Shown piece after piece: positions 39,671 to 49,644 of a DNA stretch of 64,000 nt; the stretch's first letter is position 1; each line of letters begins with the position of its first letter. The notes beneath the pieces were generated by a model. The model ran no database searches and had not been told where the DNA came from. It saw nothing but the letters and a program-made list of their open reading frames with translations. The position numbers were made by a program, and so were the translations under genes. The stretch comes from an uncultured Treponema sp. GTDB taxonomy: Bacteria > Spirochaetota > Spirochaetia > Treponematales > Treponemataceae. The stretch lies in NCBI GenBank assembly GCA_900316905.1, contig ONET01000001.1:45121-109120 (forward strand). The letters are read 5' to 3'.

Positions 39671-42600
39671 TTACTTAAAGTAGCTCACGCCGGCGGCAAA
39701 AAGGTTCTGGCAAGAATTTTCAAAATTGTTTGTCAGAGGATTTCCCGCAACGTTTTTAATCAAGTCGGCGCTGGCTCCGTTCAAGTCGTTGCCGATTGTT
39801 CGCTCGCTGTGGCCCATCTTTCCAAGCACGCGGCCGTCGGGGCTGGTCATTCCTTCGATCGCGTACATAGAGCCGTTGGGATTGTCTGGTTCCACAATCG
39901 CGGGGTTTCCTTTTTCGTCAACGTATTGGCTGAAGATTTGTCCCTTGTTGAACAATTCCTTGGCCAGTCGCGGGCTGATGATAACGCGGCCTTCTCCGTG
40001 GCTGATTGGAACAAGGTGAATTCTTTGGTCGATGACGGAGGCGTTCTTGGCCCAGGGGCTCATCGCGCTTGTCATTCTTGTGCGGACTATGCGCGAAATG
40101 TGACGGCCGATTTGGTTAAAGGTTAGCGTAGGCATTTCGGCGCTGGGCTCGCGGATTTCTCCGTAAGGAACAAGGCCGGTCTTTATCAAGGCTTGGAAGC
40201 CGTTGCAAATTCCAAGAACAAGGCCGTCGCGCTTTTTAAGAAGGTTCATTATTTGCTCGGCGACGCGGCCTTCGCGCAAAACGTTGGCGATGTACTTGCC
40301 CGAACCGTCCGGCTCGTCGCCCGCGCTAAAGCCTCCGCTAAGCGCCAAGATTTGCGCCTTCTTAAGCGCCCTGGCCAACTCGTCAAGCGAATCGCTAAGC
40401 GCTTGCGGAGTGTTGTTCCTAAAGACCAAAATCTTTGTGTCGGCTCCGGCCAAATTAAAGGCGCGGGCCATGTCGTACTCGCAGTTTGTGCCGGGGAAAA
40501 CCGGAATCAAAACGCGCGGATGCTTTTTGCAAATGTTAAAGCTGGGATTTGCGCGGGCGTCGCTCAACGACGAGTGAACGTCCTTGGCAAAGTCGGGAAG
40601 CTCTTCCTGCTTTTCCGCGCCGCTTGTTTGCGGGAACACTTCCGACAAAGTGTTTTCCCAAGCCTTTTGCGCGTCCGAAAGCTTTATGGCCGTAGTCGTG
40701 GCCTTTGTCTTTCCGACCACGATGATTTTCTCTTCGGCGATTGTCTTTCCCAAAAGGCTCAATGTTCCTTGCGCGAAATTCTCTTCGCCAAAATTTTCTT
40801 CCGTCTCAACGACAATCGAGCCGTAAAGGGGAACGAACAAATCCTTGGCCTTCGCGGGACGAATTATTTCCGCTCCGATTCTGTTTCCCATCGCCATCTT
40901 GGTGACGGCCTCGGCGATTCCGCCGGCGCGGACAGGATAGAGCGCTCGGATTTTTCCGGCCTTGTTCAAGGCTAAAATCGTTTGGCAGTTTTTCTTAAAG
41001 GCTTCGTAGTCGGGAGCCAGCAATTCTGAATAAGGAAGCTTTACAAGGTAAATGTTGGAGCCGGCTTTTTTGAAGGAGCCGCTTTGCGCGTCTTGGACTT
41101 CTCCGTGGCCGACGGCAAAGCTTACCAATGTGTGCGGAACGTTGAGCTTTTCAAAAGTTCCGCTCATGCTGTCCTTGCCTCCGATGCTGGCGGTTCCCAT
41201 CGCGTTTTGCGCGGTGATGGAACCAAGCAAGGCGGCGGCCGGGTAGCCCCAAGTTTTTGGGTCTACGGCTCGGCCAAAGAATTCCTGGAACGAAAGCCGC
41301 GCTTTTAGCGGATCCGCGCCCAAGCACAAAAGGTTGGCCAAGCTTGAAATGACAGAGACTTGCGCGCCGTGCCAAGGGCTCCATTCGCATACGCGCGGGT
41401 CAAAGCCGTATGCCATAAAGCTTACGGTGCTAGTTTCGCGCGGCGACATTACCGGAATCTTTGCCGTCATGCCCGCTTCGGGAGTGGACTGCCAGCGGCC
41501 GCCGTAGGGGAACAATACCGAGCTGGATCCGATTGAGCCGTCAAAGCGCTCGCCCAAGCCGCGCTGGGAGCAGCAGGCCAAGTCGGCCATGTTTTGAATC
41601 CAAGCCTTTTGCAAGGCGGCTGAAGTCGCGCCAGTTCCCAATTTTTTGGCGGTGGAAGAAAGCGGCTTTAAAAGCGGAGAAGACGCCGGCGCGGCGGGGC
41701 TTTCTATCAAAGCCTTGGCCTCGTGGCGCGCTCCGGCCGCGTCCAAGAATTCGCGGGCTATGTTTACGATTACAGAGCCGCGCCAGGTCATCACCAAACG
41801 GTTTGTGTCGGTGACTGTCGCGACTACAACAGCGTTAAGGTTTTCGGCGGCCGCGGCCTTGATGAATTTCTTTACATCCTTGGGACGGACGACAACGGCC
41901 ATTCGCTCCTGGCTTTCGGAAATGGCAAGCTCGGTTCCGTTAAGGCCTTCGTACTTTTTGGGAACGGCGTCAAGGTTGATGTCCAAGCCTGGCGCCAACT
42001 CTCCGACGGCGACGCTCACTCCGCCCGCTCCAAAGTCGTTGCAGCGGACAATCATAAGGCTCACGTCTTCGTTTCGGAACAAGCGCTGAATCTTTCGCTC
42101 TTCGACGGCGTTTCCCTTTTGGACTTCGGCGGCGGCGGTTGTTACGGATTTTTCCGTGTGGACTTTAGAAGAGCCGGTCGCTCCTCCGATTCCGTCTCGG
42201 CCAGTTCCGCCTCCAAGCAAAATCACTATGTCGCCGGCCTGCGGCGTTCCGCGGACAACGTTTTTGGCCGGCGCGGCCGCGATCACCGCGCCAAGCTCCA
42301 TGCGCTTTGCCGCGTATCCGGGATGGTATATTTCGTGGACTTGGCCTGTGGTCAAGCCGATTTGGTTTCCGTAGCTCGAAAAGCCTTGGGCGGATTCGCG
42401 GCAAAGCTTTAGTTGCGGGAGTTTTCCCTTTATCGTTTTGTTCAACGGAACTGTCGGGTCGGCCGCTCCGGTGACGCGCATTGACTGGTAAACCCAAGAG
42501 CGTCCCGAAAGCGGGTCGCGAATGGCGCCGCCAATGCAAGTGGCCGCGCCGCCGAAGGGTTCGATTTCGGTCGGGTGGTTGTGCGTTTCGTTCTTGAACA

Positions 42601-43618
42601 TCAAGAGCCAGCGCTCGGTGGCTTTCTTTGAAGAGGGGTCTATTTTCCTTCCCTTTTCGTCGGTTGTGTAGTGGACGTCGATGTAAACCGAGCAGGCGTT
42701 GATTTCCTCGCTTTGCTCAAGGTCGGCGAGTTTTCCGGCTTTTTTAAGATGCTTGATTCCGATGACGGCCATGTCCATCAAGGTGACGGGCTTGTCGCTG
42801 CGTCCGGCGTAAAGGTCGGCGCGCATGTCGGTGTATTCTTTGAGCGAGGCCTTAATCAACTTTTCGTAAGGGCCCTTCTCTATCTTTATGTCCTTTAGTT
42901 CCGTCAAGAAAGTCGTGTGGCGGCAGTGGTCGCTCCAATATGTGTCAAGGACGCGGATTTCCGTTTCGGTCGGGTCGCGGCCTTCCTTGGCAAAATAGTC
43001 CTGCAGGAATTTTATGTCGGCGTAGTCCATCGCCAAGCCCATCTTTTGCAAGTAGGACTCAAGTTCCGCCTTCTTGAATTTTATGAAGCCGTCAACAACG
43101 GGAATGTCGCCGGGCTGTTCTGTTTTCATTTTTAAGGTTGAAGGAAGTTCCTCCGAAGCCAAGCGGGAATCTACGGGGTTCACCAAATAGCTTTGGATTT
43201 TTTGGACGTCCTTGGCCGAAATTTTTCCTGTAAGGATTACGATTTTGGCGCAGCGGACGCGGGGCGGCTCTTTGCCTGTCTCGACGGATTTTTCCAAGCT
43301 CTTTCGCAAAAGGCTAAGGCACTGCTCGGCGCTGTCGGCCCGCTGGTCGTACTGGCCAGGAAGGTATTCCCAAATGATTTGGGTTTCGCCGGCCTTTACG
43401 CTCAACTGGTTGTAGATTACGCTGTCGGATTGCGGTTCGGAAAAGATTCGCTGAACGGCGGTCTTGGCCACGGCCGGCATGACATTTTCAATGTCATAGC
43501 GGTTTAGATAACGCGCGCTCTTTACAGAGCTTACGCCCAAAAAATTTTTGACGTCGGAAAGAATGCGTCGGGCTTCGTTTTCAAAGCCTTTTTGACGCTC
43601 AACATAAATACGGAACAT
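39671..43618 (-). CDS. purL: Phosphoribosylformylglycinamidine synthase, large single-chain PurL
   Basis: A 1315-residue enzyme of purine biosynthesis that converts FGAR, glutamine and ATP to FGAM. It is the fused form in which the glutaminase is the C-terminal domain, as in Proteobacteria and eukaryotes, rather than separate PurS/PurL/PurQ. Visible parts: the linker YWSDHCRHTTF, the ATP site LFKNETHNHPTEIEPFGGAA, later GGKDSMSGTFE, and the glutaminase with LALSGGFSAGDE, GICNGFQALI (nucleophile C1138) and a histidine in ISHGEGR. ATG 43618 fits the family; a longer upstream frame crosses the promoter. TTGAAC-N17-TATAAT lies 6 nt before the ATG with no Shine-Dalgarno sequence. It probably leads an operon with the lipoprotein and two CNNM genes. 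Confidence 0.95.
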   Translation of the reverse strand: MFRIYVERQKGFENEARRILSDVKNFLGVSSVKSARYLNRYDIENVMPAVAKTAVQRIFSEPQSDSVIYNQLSVKAGETQIIWEYLPGQYDQRADSAEQCLSLLRKSLEKSVETGKEPPRVRCAKIVILTGKISAKDVQKIQSYLVNPVDSRLASEELPSTLKMKTEQPGDIPVVDGFIKFKKAELESYLQKMGLAMDYADIKFLQDYFAKEGRDPTETEIRVLDTYWSDHCRHTTFLTELKDIKIEKGPYEKLIKASLKEYTDMRADLYAGRSDKPVTLMDMAVIGIKHLKKAGKLADLEQSEEINACSVYIDVHYTTDEKGRKIDPSSKKATERWLLMFKNETHNHPTEIEPFGGAATCIGGAIRDPLSGRSWVYQSMRVTGAADPTVPLNKTIKGKLPQLKLCRESAQGFSSYGNQIGLTTGQVHEIYHPGYAAKRMELGAVIAAAPAKNVVRGTPQAGDIVILLGGGTGRDGIGGATGSSKVHTEKSVTTAAAEVQKGNAVEERKIQRLFRNEDVSLMIVRCNDFGAGGVSVAVGELAPGLDINLDAVPKKYEGLNGTELAISESQERMAVVVRPKDVKKFIKAAAAENLNAVVVATVTDTNRLVMTWRGSVIVNIAREFLDAAGARHEAKALIESPAAPASSPLLKPLSSTAKKLGTGATSAALQKAWIQNMADLACCSQRGLGERFDGSIGSSSVLFPYGGRWQSTPEAGMTAKIPVMSPRETSTVSFMAYGFDPRVCEWSPWHGAQVSVISSLANLLCLGADPLKARLSFQEFFGRAVDPKTWGYPAAALLGSITAQNAMGTASIGGKDSMSGTFEKLNVPHTLVSFAVGHGEVQDAQSGSFKKAGSNIYLVKLPYSELLAPDYEAFKKNCQTILALNKAGKIRALYPVRAGGIAEAVTKMAMGNRIGAEIIRPAKAKDLFVPLYGSIVVETEENFGEENFAQGTLSLLGKTIAEEKIIVVGKTKATTTAIKLSDAQKAWENTLSEVFPQTSGAEKQEELPDFAKDVHSSLSDARANPSFNICKKHPRVLIPVFPGTNCEYDMARAFNLAGADTKILVFRNNTPQALSDSLDELARALKKAQILALSGGFSAGDEPDGSGKYIANVLREGRVAEQIMNLLKKRDGLVLGICNGFQALIKTGLVPYGEIREPSAEMPTLTFNQIGRHISRIVRTRMTSAMSPWAKNASVIDQRIHLVPISHGEGRVIISPRLAKELFNKGQIFSQYVDEKGNPAIVEPDNPNGSMYAIEGMTSPDGRVLGKMGHSERTIGNDLNGASADLIKNVAGNPLTNNFENSCQNLFAAGVSYFK

Positions 43619-43624
43619 TGTTCC

Positions 43625-43653
43625 ATTATATAGAAAAATAGCGCGCCGTTCAA
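43625..43653 (-). promoter_or_regulatory. purL promoter, leaderless type
   Basis: Minus strand TTGAAC (43653-43648), 17-bp spacer, TATAAT (43630-43625), then 6 nt to the ATG at 43618. This layout equals that of proS. Confidence 0.75.
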
Positions 43654-43670
43654 GACTTGCAAAGTTGCGT

Positions 43671-43711
43671 CCGCAAAGTTCCGGGCAAGGCCGCAAAGTT
43701 TGCGGGCAAGG
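43671..43711. repeat. Short tandem repeat between purL and the BMP gene
   Basis: CCGCAAAGTTCCGGGCAAGG (43671-43690) is followed by a 21-bp variant with TG inserted after AAAGTT (43691-43711). A partial third copy lies upstream. The perfect palindrome AAGGCCGCGCGGCCTT (43708-43723) joins directly and abuts the stop codon of the BMP gene; it has no T-run on the minus strand. Confidence 0.6.
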
Positions 43712-43723
43712 CCGCGCGGCCTT

Positions 43724-44926
43724 TTATTTTATTTCTATCACGTCGCGCAAAACGTAGCAAAAACTTGGCGCGCTGCGGCTTTTGTTTTCTGGGAATGGAG
43801 TTCTTAAATCCCAAATGTCGTTCTTGTCAAAAGGGTTTTCTCCGATATAGTTTCCTTTGAACACTTCTATTGAGTTGGATTTAAATTGCTTGATGATTTT
43901 TTCCATTTCTTCGCTGCTGCCGGGAGCCGCGATTAATGTGTTCAGTCCAATCATTTCTATCCAGTTTTTTTCAAAACCGGCCGTCGCGTCGCAGCCTTTA
44001 ATTTGTGTTTTCGCCACGCTTTCAATTGCTTTGTTTTGGAGAACGGCTTTGCAAGCGTCTATGATGTATGGAGCCCAGTTGACTCTGCAAGAGACAAGCG
44101 AGGTTTTGGGGGCGACGTCAATCATGCTTTGGTTGTAGCCAACATGAAAAACTGTTTTGCCGCGCTTTGAGCTGGCTTCTTCGCAAGCTATCGCAGGACC
44201 TGTCGTGTCGGAATGTTGGGAAACTATGACGCAGCCGTCTTGGTAAATCAGCTTTTCGGCGCATTTTTTTTCGGTGACGTAATTGCTCCATGTGTCTGTG
44301 TATCGGACTACCATTGTGGCTTCTGGAATCACGCTGCGCGCTCCCATGAAAAATGCCGTGTAGCCGGAAATGACTTCCGCGTAGGGGAAGGCGGCGACAT
44401 AACCGATTTTGGCTCGATTCCGCGCAATTTGCCCTTTTGAAATCAAGTCAAGCAGTTTCATTCCTGCGACAACGCCGGCAGTGTAGCGGCCTTGGTAAAT
44501 CGTTCCCATAAAGTTATGGAAGTTGGGAAGAATTGGAGCCACGTTCGCTTGGTCGCCTGTGGCTTGGCAAAATTGGATTTCTGGATGCTCGGCGGCGATT
44601 CTTTTGGCGCTTTGGCTGTATCCGTAGCTTGTCGTAAAAATCAAGTCGCATTTTTTCTCTATCAAATCATAGATGGCGTTGTCGCAATCGCTTTCAAGGA
44701 TGTTGTATTTTGCGACTGTTTGAATTTTTTCCTTTAGCGCTTCTTCCAGTTCTATTTGCGCGCGAATGAAATTATTGGTGTAGGCGTTTCCCGCGTCGCC
44801 GATGTAGACAAAGCCGACTTTTATTGTTTTGTAGGAATAATCCTTGAGCAAAAATTTTTTTCCAAAAAACATCGCGGCCACGCAAAGAAGCGCGGTGACG
44901 GAGGCGGTTATGTACTTGTTTTTCAT
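43724..44926 (-). CDS. BMP family (PnrA-like) extracytoplasmic nucleoside-binding protein
   Basis: A 400-residue protein of the basic membrane protein family, whose spirochaetal members bind purine nucleosides outside the inner membrane. Family marks are KVGFVYIGDAGNAYTNNFI, DLIFTTSYGYSQSAKRIAAEHPEIQF, GTIYQGRYTAGVVAG, KIGYVAAFPYAEVISGYTAF and IVSQHSDTTGPAIACEEA. The N-terminus has one hydrophobic stretch (ITASVTALLCVAAMFF) with a cysteine not placed as a normal lipobox, so it may stay anchored by that helix. The gene starts directly after the HD-GYP stop (TAA-ATG) with AAGGAG upstream. Absence of ABC permease genes and presence of two signalling genes suggest a sensory rather than transport role. 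purL lies next downstream with its own promoter. Confidence 0.85.
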   Translation of the reverse strand: MKNKYITASVTALLCVAAMFFGKKFLLKDYSYKTIKVGFVYIGDAGNAYTNNFIRAQIELEEALKEKIQTVAKYNILESDCDNAIYDLIEKKCDLIFTTSYGYSQSAKRIAAEHPEIQFCQATGDQANVAPILPNFHNFMGTIYQGRYTAGVVAGMKLLDLISKGQIARNRAKIGYVAAFPYAEVISGYTAFFMGARSVIPEATMVVRYTDTWSNYVTEKKCAEKLIYQDGCVIVSQHSDTTGPAIACEEASSKRGKTVFHVGYNQSMIDVAPKTSLVSCRVNWAPYIIDACKAVLQNKAIESVAKTQIKGCDATAGFEKNWIEMIGLNTLIAAPGSSEEMEKIIKQFKSNSIEVFKGNYIGENPFDKNDIWDLRTPFPENKSRSAPSFCYVLRDVIEIK

Positions 44927-47900
44927 TTACTCTCCTTGTCCTGATGTTTCCAGTGTCGTCAAAACGTTAAGGCTTCCGTTTTCTATCAGCTCAAGCATAA
45001 TGTCCACCAATCCGGGGTCAAATTGCGTTCCAGAGCAGCGCTTCAGTTCCGCAATGACATAATCTTTGTCCATGGCTTTGCGGTAAACGCGGTTGGCTGT
45101 CATCGCGTCAAAAGCGTCGGCGATTCCGATTATGCGCGCGTTTAGCGGAATTTCTTCGCCTTTGAGGCCGTTTGGATAGCCCGTTCCGTCATAACGCTCG
45201 TGGTGGAACTTAGCTCCTTCGGCGACGCGTTCCACCAAAGAGAAGTCTTTTAGAATTTCGCCGCCGATGTCCACATGCGTTTTCATCACAGCGTATTCTT
45301 CGGGCGTAAGACGGTCTGGCTTGTTCAAGATGGAATCTGGAACGCCAATTTTTCCAATGTCATGCAAGAGGCCGGTTTTGTGAAGCGAGTCCAATTCCTT
45401 TTCGCTAAAGCCCAGCTCGCGCGCTATAAGCACGGAATATTCGGCCACTCGGAAAGAATGTTTTCCGGTGCTTTTGTCGCGCGCTTCGACCGCGTTTGCG
45501 ATTGAGAAAATCGTTTCGTTTCCTATTCGCACTTGGCGTTGAATTTCTTTCATTTCGCGCGCTTGGTTTTCCATGCGCCGGCGCAAGAGCGACGAGCTCA
45601 AGAACCATGTGAACCAAGCGATCGCAAGCGCAAACACGCTGATGGTGTAGAGCTTGAACCACCAGTTGTTGTAAATTTGAAACGCCTTTATGATTTTGTA
45701 AACAGATTCTTCGGTTACGTTCAAGCCCTTGGAGTCTAGAACGGCGATGCGCAAATTGTATGTTCCGGCTTTTAGGTTTGTGTAGATTAGGCTTGAAAGC
45801 TCGCTTTGGAGCATTATGTTTGGCCGCTCGTCAATGCCTTCCATGTAGAGGCTTAGATACGGATTGTTTACGGAATAGTTTATTATTTCTGGAAGTATTT
45901 CAACTTTGTCGCTGTCCACTGGAATCACAAACGGCGTGTCTTTTTGCACTATATGGCGCTTGCCGTCAACAAGAATGGACTTTAGTTGGATGCGGTACGA
46001 GCGTTCGCTTTTGTTGTAGCTGTTTAAATTGATTTTGCTTGCGCCGATGTCGCAAGAAAGGTAAAGGTTGCCTTTGCTGTCAAGATAGTTCCACGAGTTG
46101 GAAGTGAGCGAGCCGCGAAGGCCTTTTTTTAAGTCCAAAAGCTCGTAGTCCAGTTTTCCGCCGTTAAGCAAATCGTCGCGGTTCACTACAAAAATGCCGG
46201 CGCTGCTCAAAACAAAAACGTCTTTGTTTGGCCGGATCACCATGTCGTAGTTGTTTGAAAAAGGAAAGTTTGAAAGGATGCGGCCTTTCCATGAGTCGCC
46301 GTTCTTCTTAAGGTAGCATAGCCCGTTGCTTGTGACTACAAAGACGCCGCCGGTTGGAACGCCTCTGTCATAGTCGTTGACGGTTCTAAGGATTACGTTG
46401 GAACACAGTCCGTCCGCGTCGCGCTTTAGAATTTTTTTCAAGCGCCAGCTTTCTTTCCCGCCGCCGCCTTGGGCCTTTTGGCCTTCCTCCAAAACTTTTT
46501 CAATGACCGCGATTCCGCCGCCGTCGGTTCCGGCAAAAACGCTGCCGTCAATGTTTTCGTTGATGGTTAAAACCACCGAGTTTTCAAAGCCGTCGTTTAC
46601 GCCCAGCCAAGAAACAATCTTTGAGTCCTTTATAAAAATGATTCCGTCATTTCCGCCGGCGGCTATCGTTCCGTCAGAAAGCTCCGTTGACATTCGCCAA
46701 ACGTGGCCTTCGCCGTAACTCGCCACGCTTCCGTCCAGGCCGGCAAAAACCAAGCCTTTTGTCTTTGTGCTTATCCACATGTCGCCGGCCTTTGTGGTTG
46801 AAAGGCAGCGGATTCTTGTGTCTGAAAGCTTTTTTGTGAGCGCGTTTTCTATCGCCTTGACTGAGTTTGGGTCGATGGCCGTAAGCCCTTCGTCGGTGGC
46901 AAAGTAAAAGATGTCGTTAAAACGCGCGACGGAATTTACAACCGCTTCCGGCAGTCCGGCGGAGGAATAGATTTCCGAAAAGGAAGTGCCGCATAATTTT
47001 AAAAGGCCCAGGCGCGAGGAGGTGAACCACAAGTTTCCTTGGTAGTCTTCTGTCATGTTGTCGATGGAATTGTTGAAGGCGCCGGTTTCTATTTCGCTAA
47101 AGCTTCCGTATTCTATAAAGCCCGCGCCGTTGTCCGCGCTTAAAAACGCCACTTCGTCAAAAAAGTCGATGGAATTGACATGGCGCAAGTGTCCGCAAGA
47201 AAGAATTTTTGTTTTGGCGAGCGAAAAAACGTCGCCGTCGTTTTCGCCTTCGACAGAAAAGACCATTACCTTGTCGCTTTCCGTGGCGGTGTACAAAAGT
47301 CCGTCCGGCGCGAATGTCGCGGCCGTAAATTTTTCCTTGAGGCCTTTTGACGACCAAACGACTTCAGTTCCGTGAATCAAGAACATTTCGCCGCCAACAG
47401 TCACGGCGCAAATGTTTTCGCGGCCGTCCGCGGTGATTCTAATGGCGCCTTCGATTTGCGGCAGTGTCTTGCAAATGCTAAGGCCGTCGGCGATGGAAAG
47501 AATTGCGGTTTCTTCCGCAGTTCCGACATAATACAGGCCGTTTGACGCGCGAATCACGGAGCGGACTGAATCGCTGGGAAGGCCGTCCTTTTCTTCAAGG
47601 GTGTTGCAAACCGTTTCGTTGATTACGATTGAAAGGCCGTTGTCGTTTGTTCCTACAAAGAGGCGGCCTTCGTCGTCTACATAAAGGCATCGCACGGCTT
47701 TGACGGAATCAAATTCATTCATCAAGCGGAACTCGTGGCCGTTGTGGCGATACAAGCCTTCATAGGTTCCTATCCACAAAATTCCGTCGTTGGTGGAAGC
47801 GATGTCGTTTGCCTTGCCGCCGGGCAATCCGTTTTCTTTGTTGTAGATTACATGGACAAATGAATTGTAGTCCCTGCTTTGCGCGCTTGCCGTTTGCGAA

Positions 47901-48517
47901 GCGGCAAGGCTTAGGGCCGCGACAAAGAGAAGTGCCGCCGCGCCTTTTTGCCGTTTAAGGCAATTGGGCAGCCAGCCTTTGACAAGCCTGTAAACGCGAA
48001 TGAAAAAAAAGACGGAGCAAAGCGTGACAACCTTGTCCAAAAAGTCAACATAAAATTGTCCCGCAATGACTCTAAGGACAAGAGGAACGCCCCAGCTTTC
48101 CATCATGTCGCAAATTCCCTGGCCCCAAATGTTCCCGATTTTTCCGTTCCAAAAAACAAAGTCCAAGGCGCATGATATGACTACGCAAGCGAGTGCGACC
48201 AAGATGCTTAGAGACATTGTTTGCAGGAGAGAATTCATCCAGCCTTTTTTTGAAAGGAATCCGACCATAAGAGAAATGCAAATCGAATTTACGGCCAAAG
48301 CGAAAAGCGTTGGGTCAAAGAGGCCGTGAAAAACATTCACCGAAACGCCGACGATAATTCCGCACCAAGGTCCAAGGCAGTAGGCTGTAAAAATTGTTCC
48401 AAAAGAATCCAACAACAAGGGAAGCGAAAAGGTGTCGGTGAAAAAACGGCCCAAGATATTTGCCGCTATGCTGAAGACGACTATGATTGAAATTTGCTGC
48501 CGCGTGTATGAGTTCAT
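44927..48517 (-). CDS. Membrane HD-GYP protein with two-component-type propeller sensor
   Basis: A 1196-residue protein. Residues about 1-190 contain five or six membrane helices; LLDSFGTIFTAYCLGPWCGI recalls S-components of ECF transporters. After another hydrophobic segment (about 200-222, ending SQTASAQ) comes a long extracytoplasmic region with propeller-type units such as DGILWIGTYEGLYRHNGHEF and GNLWFTSSRLGLLKL, then a Y_Y_Y-like domain (NLKAGTYNLRIAVLDSKGLN). A final membrane helix (about 965-990) leads to a cytoplasmic HD-GYP domain with LLHDIGKIGVP and HHERYDGTGYPNGLKGEEIP complete. HD-GYP enzymes degrade cyclic di-GMP. The start overlaps the upstream stop by four bases. It thus probably links an outside signal to c-di-GMP breakdown. 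Confidence 0.88.
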   Translation of the reverse strand: MNSYTRQQISIIVVFSIAANILGRFFTDTFSLPLLLDSFGTIFTAYCLGPWCGIIVGVSVNVFHGLFDPTLFALAVNSICISLMVGFLSKKGWMNSLLQTMSLSILVALACVVISCALDFVFWNGKIGNIWGQGICDMMESWGVPLVLRVIAGQFYVDFLDKVVTLCSVFFFIRVYRLVKGWLPNCLKRQKGAAALLFVAALSLAASQTASAQSRDYNSFVHVIYNKENGLPGGKANDIASTNDGILWIGTYEGLYRHNGHEFRLMNEFDSVKAVRCLYVDDEGRLFVGTNDNGLSIVINETVCNTLEEKDGLPSDSVRSVIRASNGLYYVGTAEETAILSIADGLSICKTLPQIEGAIRITADGRENICAVTVGGEMFLIHGTEVVWSSKGLKEKFTAATFAPDGLLYTATESDKVMVFSVEGENDGDVFSLAKTKILSCGHLRHVNSIDFFDEVAFLSADNGAGFIEYGSFSEIETGAFNNSIDNMTEDYQGNLWFTSSRLGLLKLCGTSFSEIYSSAGLPEAVVNSVARFNDIFYFATDEGLTAIDPNSVKAIENALTKKLSDTRIRCLSTTKAGDMWISTKTKGLVFAGLDGSVASYGEGHVWRMSTELSDGTIAAGGNDGIIFIKDSKIVSWLGVNDGFENSVVLTINENIDGSVFAGTDGGGIAVIEKVLEEGQKAQGGGGKESWRLKKILKRDADGLCSNVILRTVNDYDRGVPTGGVFVVTSNGLCYLKKNGDSWKGRILSNFPFSNNYDMVIRPNKDVFVLSSAGIFVVNRDDLLNGGKLDYELLDLKKGLRGSLTSNSWNYLDSKGNLYLSCDIGASKINLNSYNKSERSYRIQLKSILVDGKRHIVQKDTPFVIPVDSDKVEILPEIINYSVNNPYLSLYMEGIDERPNIMLQSELSSLIYTNLKAGTYNLRIAVLDSKGLNVTEESVYKIIKAFQIYNNWWFKLYTISVFALAIAWFTWFLSSSLLRRRMENQAREMKEIQRQVRIGNETIFSIANAVEARDKSTGKHSFRVAEYSVLIARELGFSEKELDSLHKTGLLHDIGKIGVPDSILNKPDRLTPEEYAVMKTHVDIGGEILKDFSLVERVAEGAKFHHERYDGTGYPNGLKGEEIPLNARIIGIADAFDAMTANRVYRKAMDKDYVIAELKRCSGTQFDPGLVDIMLELIENGSLNVLTTLETSGQGE

Positions 48518-49548
48518 TTTAATTCCTCTGGAATTTGAAAGTTGACTGTCATGATGAGGCAAAAGGCTTCGCCAGTGTAGTCGATTTTTACAAAGAAGGA
48601 CACGGCGCGTTTTTTTCCGGTGGCTTTTATCGTTGTGTCAAAGCGTCCGTTTTCGGCGCGGTTCGCTTTTGCCAAAATACGCAAGGCTTCAACGTCGGTC
48701 AAGTTGAACAAGTCTCGCAATGTGTTTTTTTTGTTTCCATCAATTTTTAGTTCCCAATCCGCGGCGGAATTGTAAAGGTCAAGATTTCCGTTCATGTCAA
48801 AAATCAATACAGGAATGTCAATCATTTTGAAAACTTCTTTGCTGACATTTTGCACGGAAGGAACGAAAGAAGAATATTTTTTCACTTGAACATACCAAAT
48901 GAAAAATACAACTGTGATGGCGGCGCAATAGGCAAAGTTAGGGCTTTGTTCAATAAGCGACATGTTGCTGGCAATGCTGAGCGCGTCAAAGAACAAAATC
49001 AACAAGTTGGCTAAAATTACATGCAAGCCGAACCTTTTTTCGCGCTTGATCGTTTTTTCCTTGTACCAGCGGACGGAGAAAATCAGGAGAAAAATTGCAA
49101 TCGCGAAGATGTAGCAGTAATGAAAAATGTATGAAAAAAGGTTCTTAAGCTCATAGCTTGTGTAGAATTGGCGGTTTATGTAAATGAAGCAATTTTTTCC
49201 AATGTGGAACAAAATGTCCAGGAATTCAAAAATTGCGAACGCGGCTATTGGGATTGTGGCAACAATGCGCTTTACATTCATGTCATAGAATAGAAAAGCC
49301 AACTCAAAAAGCAAAAAGCTGTCTATTCCAATCAATCCAATGGCATGAAGAATTGGCGCGTACCTTAAGTCCGCGGTCAACGCCAATACTGAGTGGCCCG
49401 CGCAACTTAAGAAAACGGCGCACCCAAATAAAATAGTGAATATGCGCGTGTATAGGTATCCGTTTTTTTGAAAGAAAAAAGCAAGGGCGAACGCGATGGA
49501 AATTATTCCGAGAGAAAACAGCGTTATGTTCAAGAAACCGCCGAGCAT
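48514..49548 (-). CDS. 7TM sensor protein with PAS-like domain
   Basis: A 344-residue membrane protein. The first 225 residues hold seven hydrophobic helices in a pattern like the HisKA_7TM sensor region. Residues about 235-340 form a PAS-like domain: FKMIDIPVLIFDMNGNLDLYNSAADWEL. No kinase, cyclase or other output domain follows, so it must act through another protein. Its stop overlaps the HD-GYP start, and BMP follows, making a three-gene operon for signal sensing. The ATG at 49548 follows AAGGAG by four bases. A TATAAT on the minus strand near 49610 is a possible -10. The ligand is unknown. Confidence 0.78.
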   Translation of the reverse strand: MLGGFLNITLFSLGIISIAFALAFFFQKNGYLYTRIFTILFGCAVFLSCAGHSVLALTADLRYAPILHAIGLIGIDSFLLFELAFLFYDMNVKRIVATIPIAAFAIFEFLDILFHIGKNCFIYINRQFYTSYELKNLFSYIFHYCYIFAIAIFLLIFSVRWYKEKTIKREKRFGLHVILANLLILFFDALSIASNMSLIEQSPNFAYCAAITVVFFIWYVQVKKYSSFVPSVQNVSKEVFKMIDIPVLIFDMNGNLDLYNSAADWELKIDGNKKNTLRDLFNLTDVEALRILAKANRAENGRFDTTIKATGKKRAVSFFVKIDYTGEAFCLIMTVNFQIPEELK

Positions 49549-49644
49549 GAAACTCCTTGTTGACTAAAAAAACCGCGTTTGAAACAACAAAAAAATCCTT
49601 TTATATTATACCACAGTTTTTGAATTTGCGCTACAATTGCATTT

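Noticed and set aside
39726..43507. Long open frames on the plus strand opposite purL
   Set aside because: They are shadows of a GC-biased gene; the minus-strand frame carries all PurL motifs.
43708..43723. Palindrome after the BMP gene as a terminator
   Set aside because: It has no T-run on the minus strand, where it would be needed.
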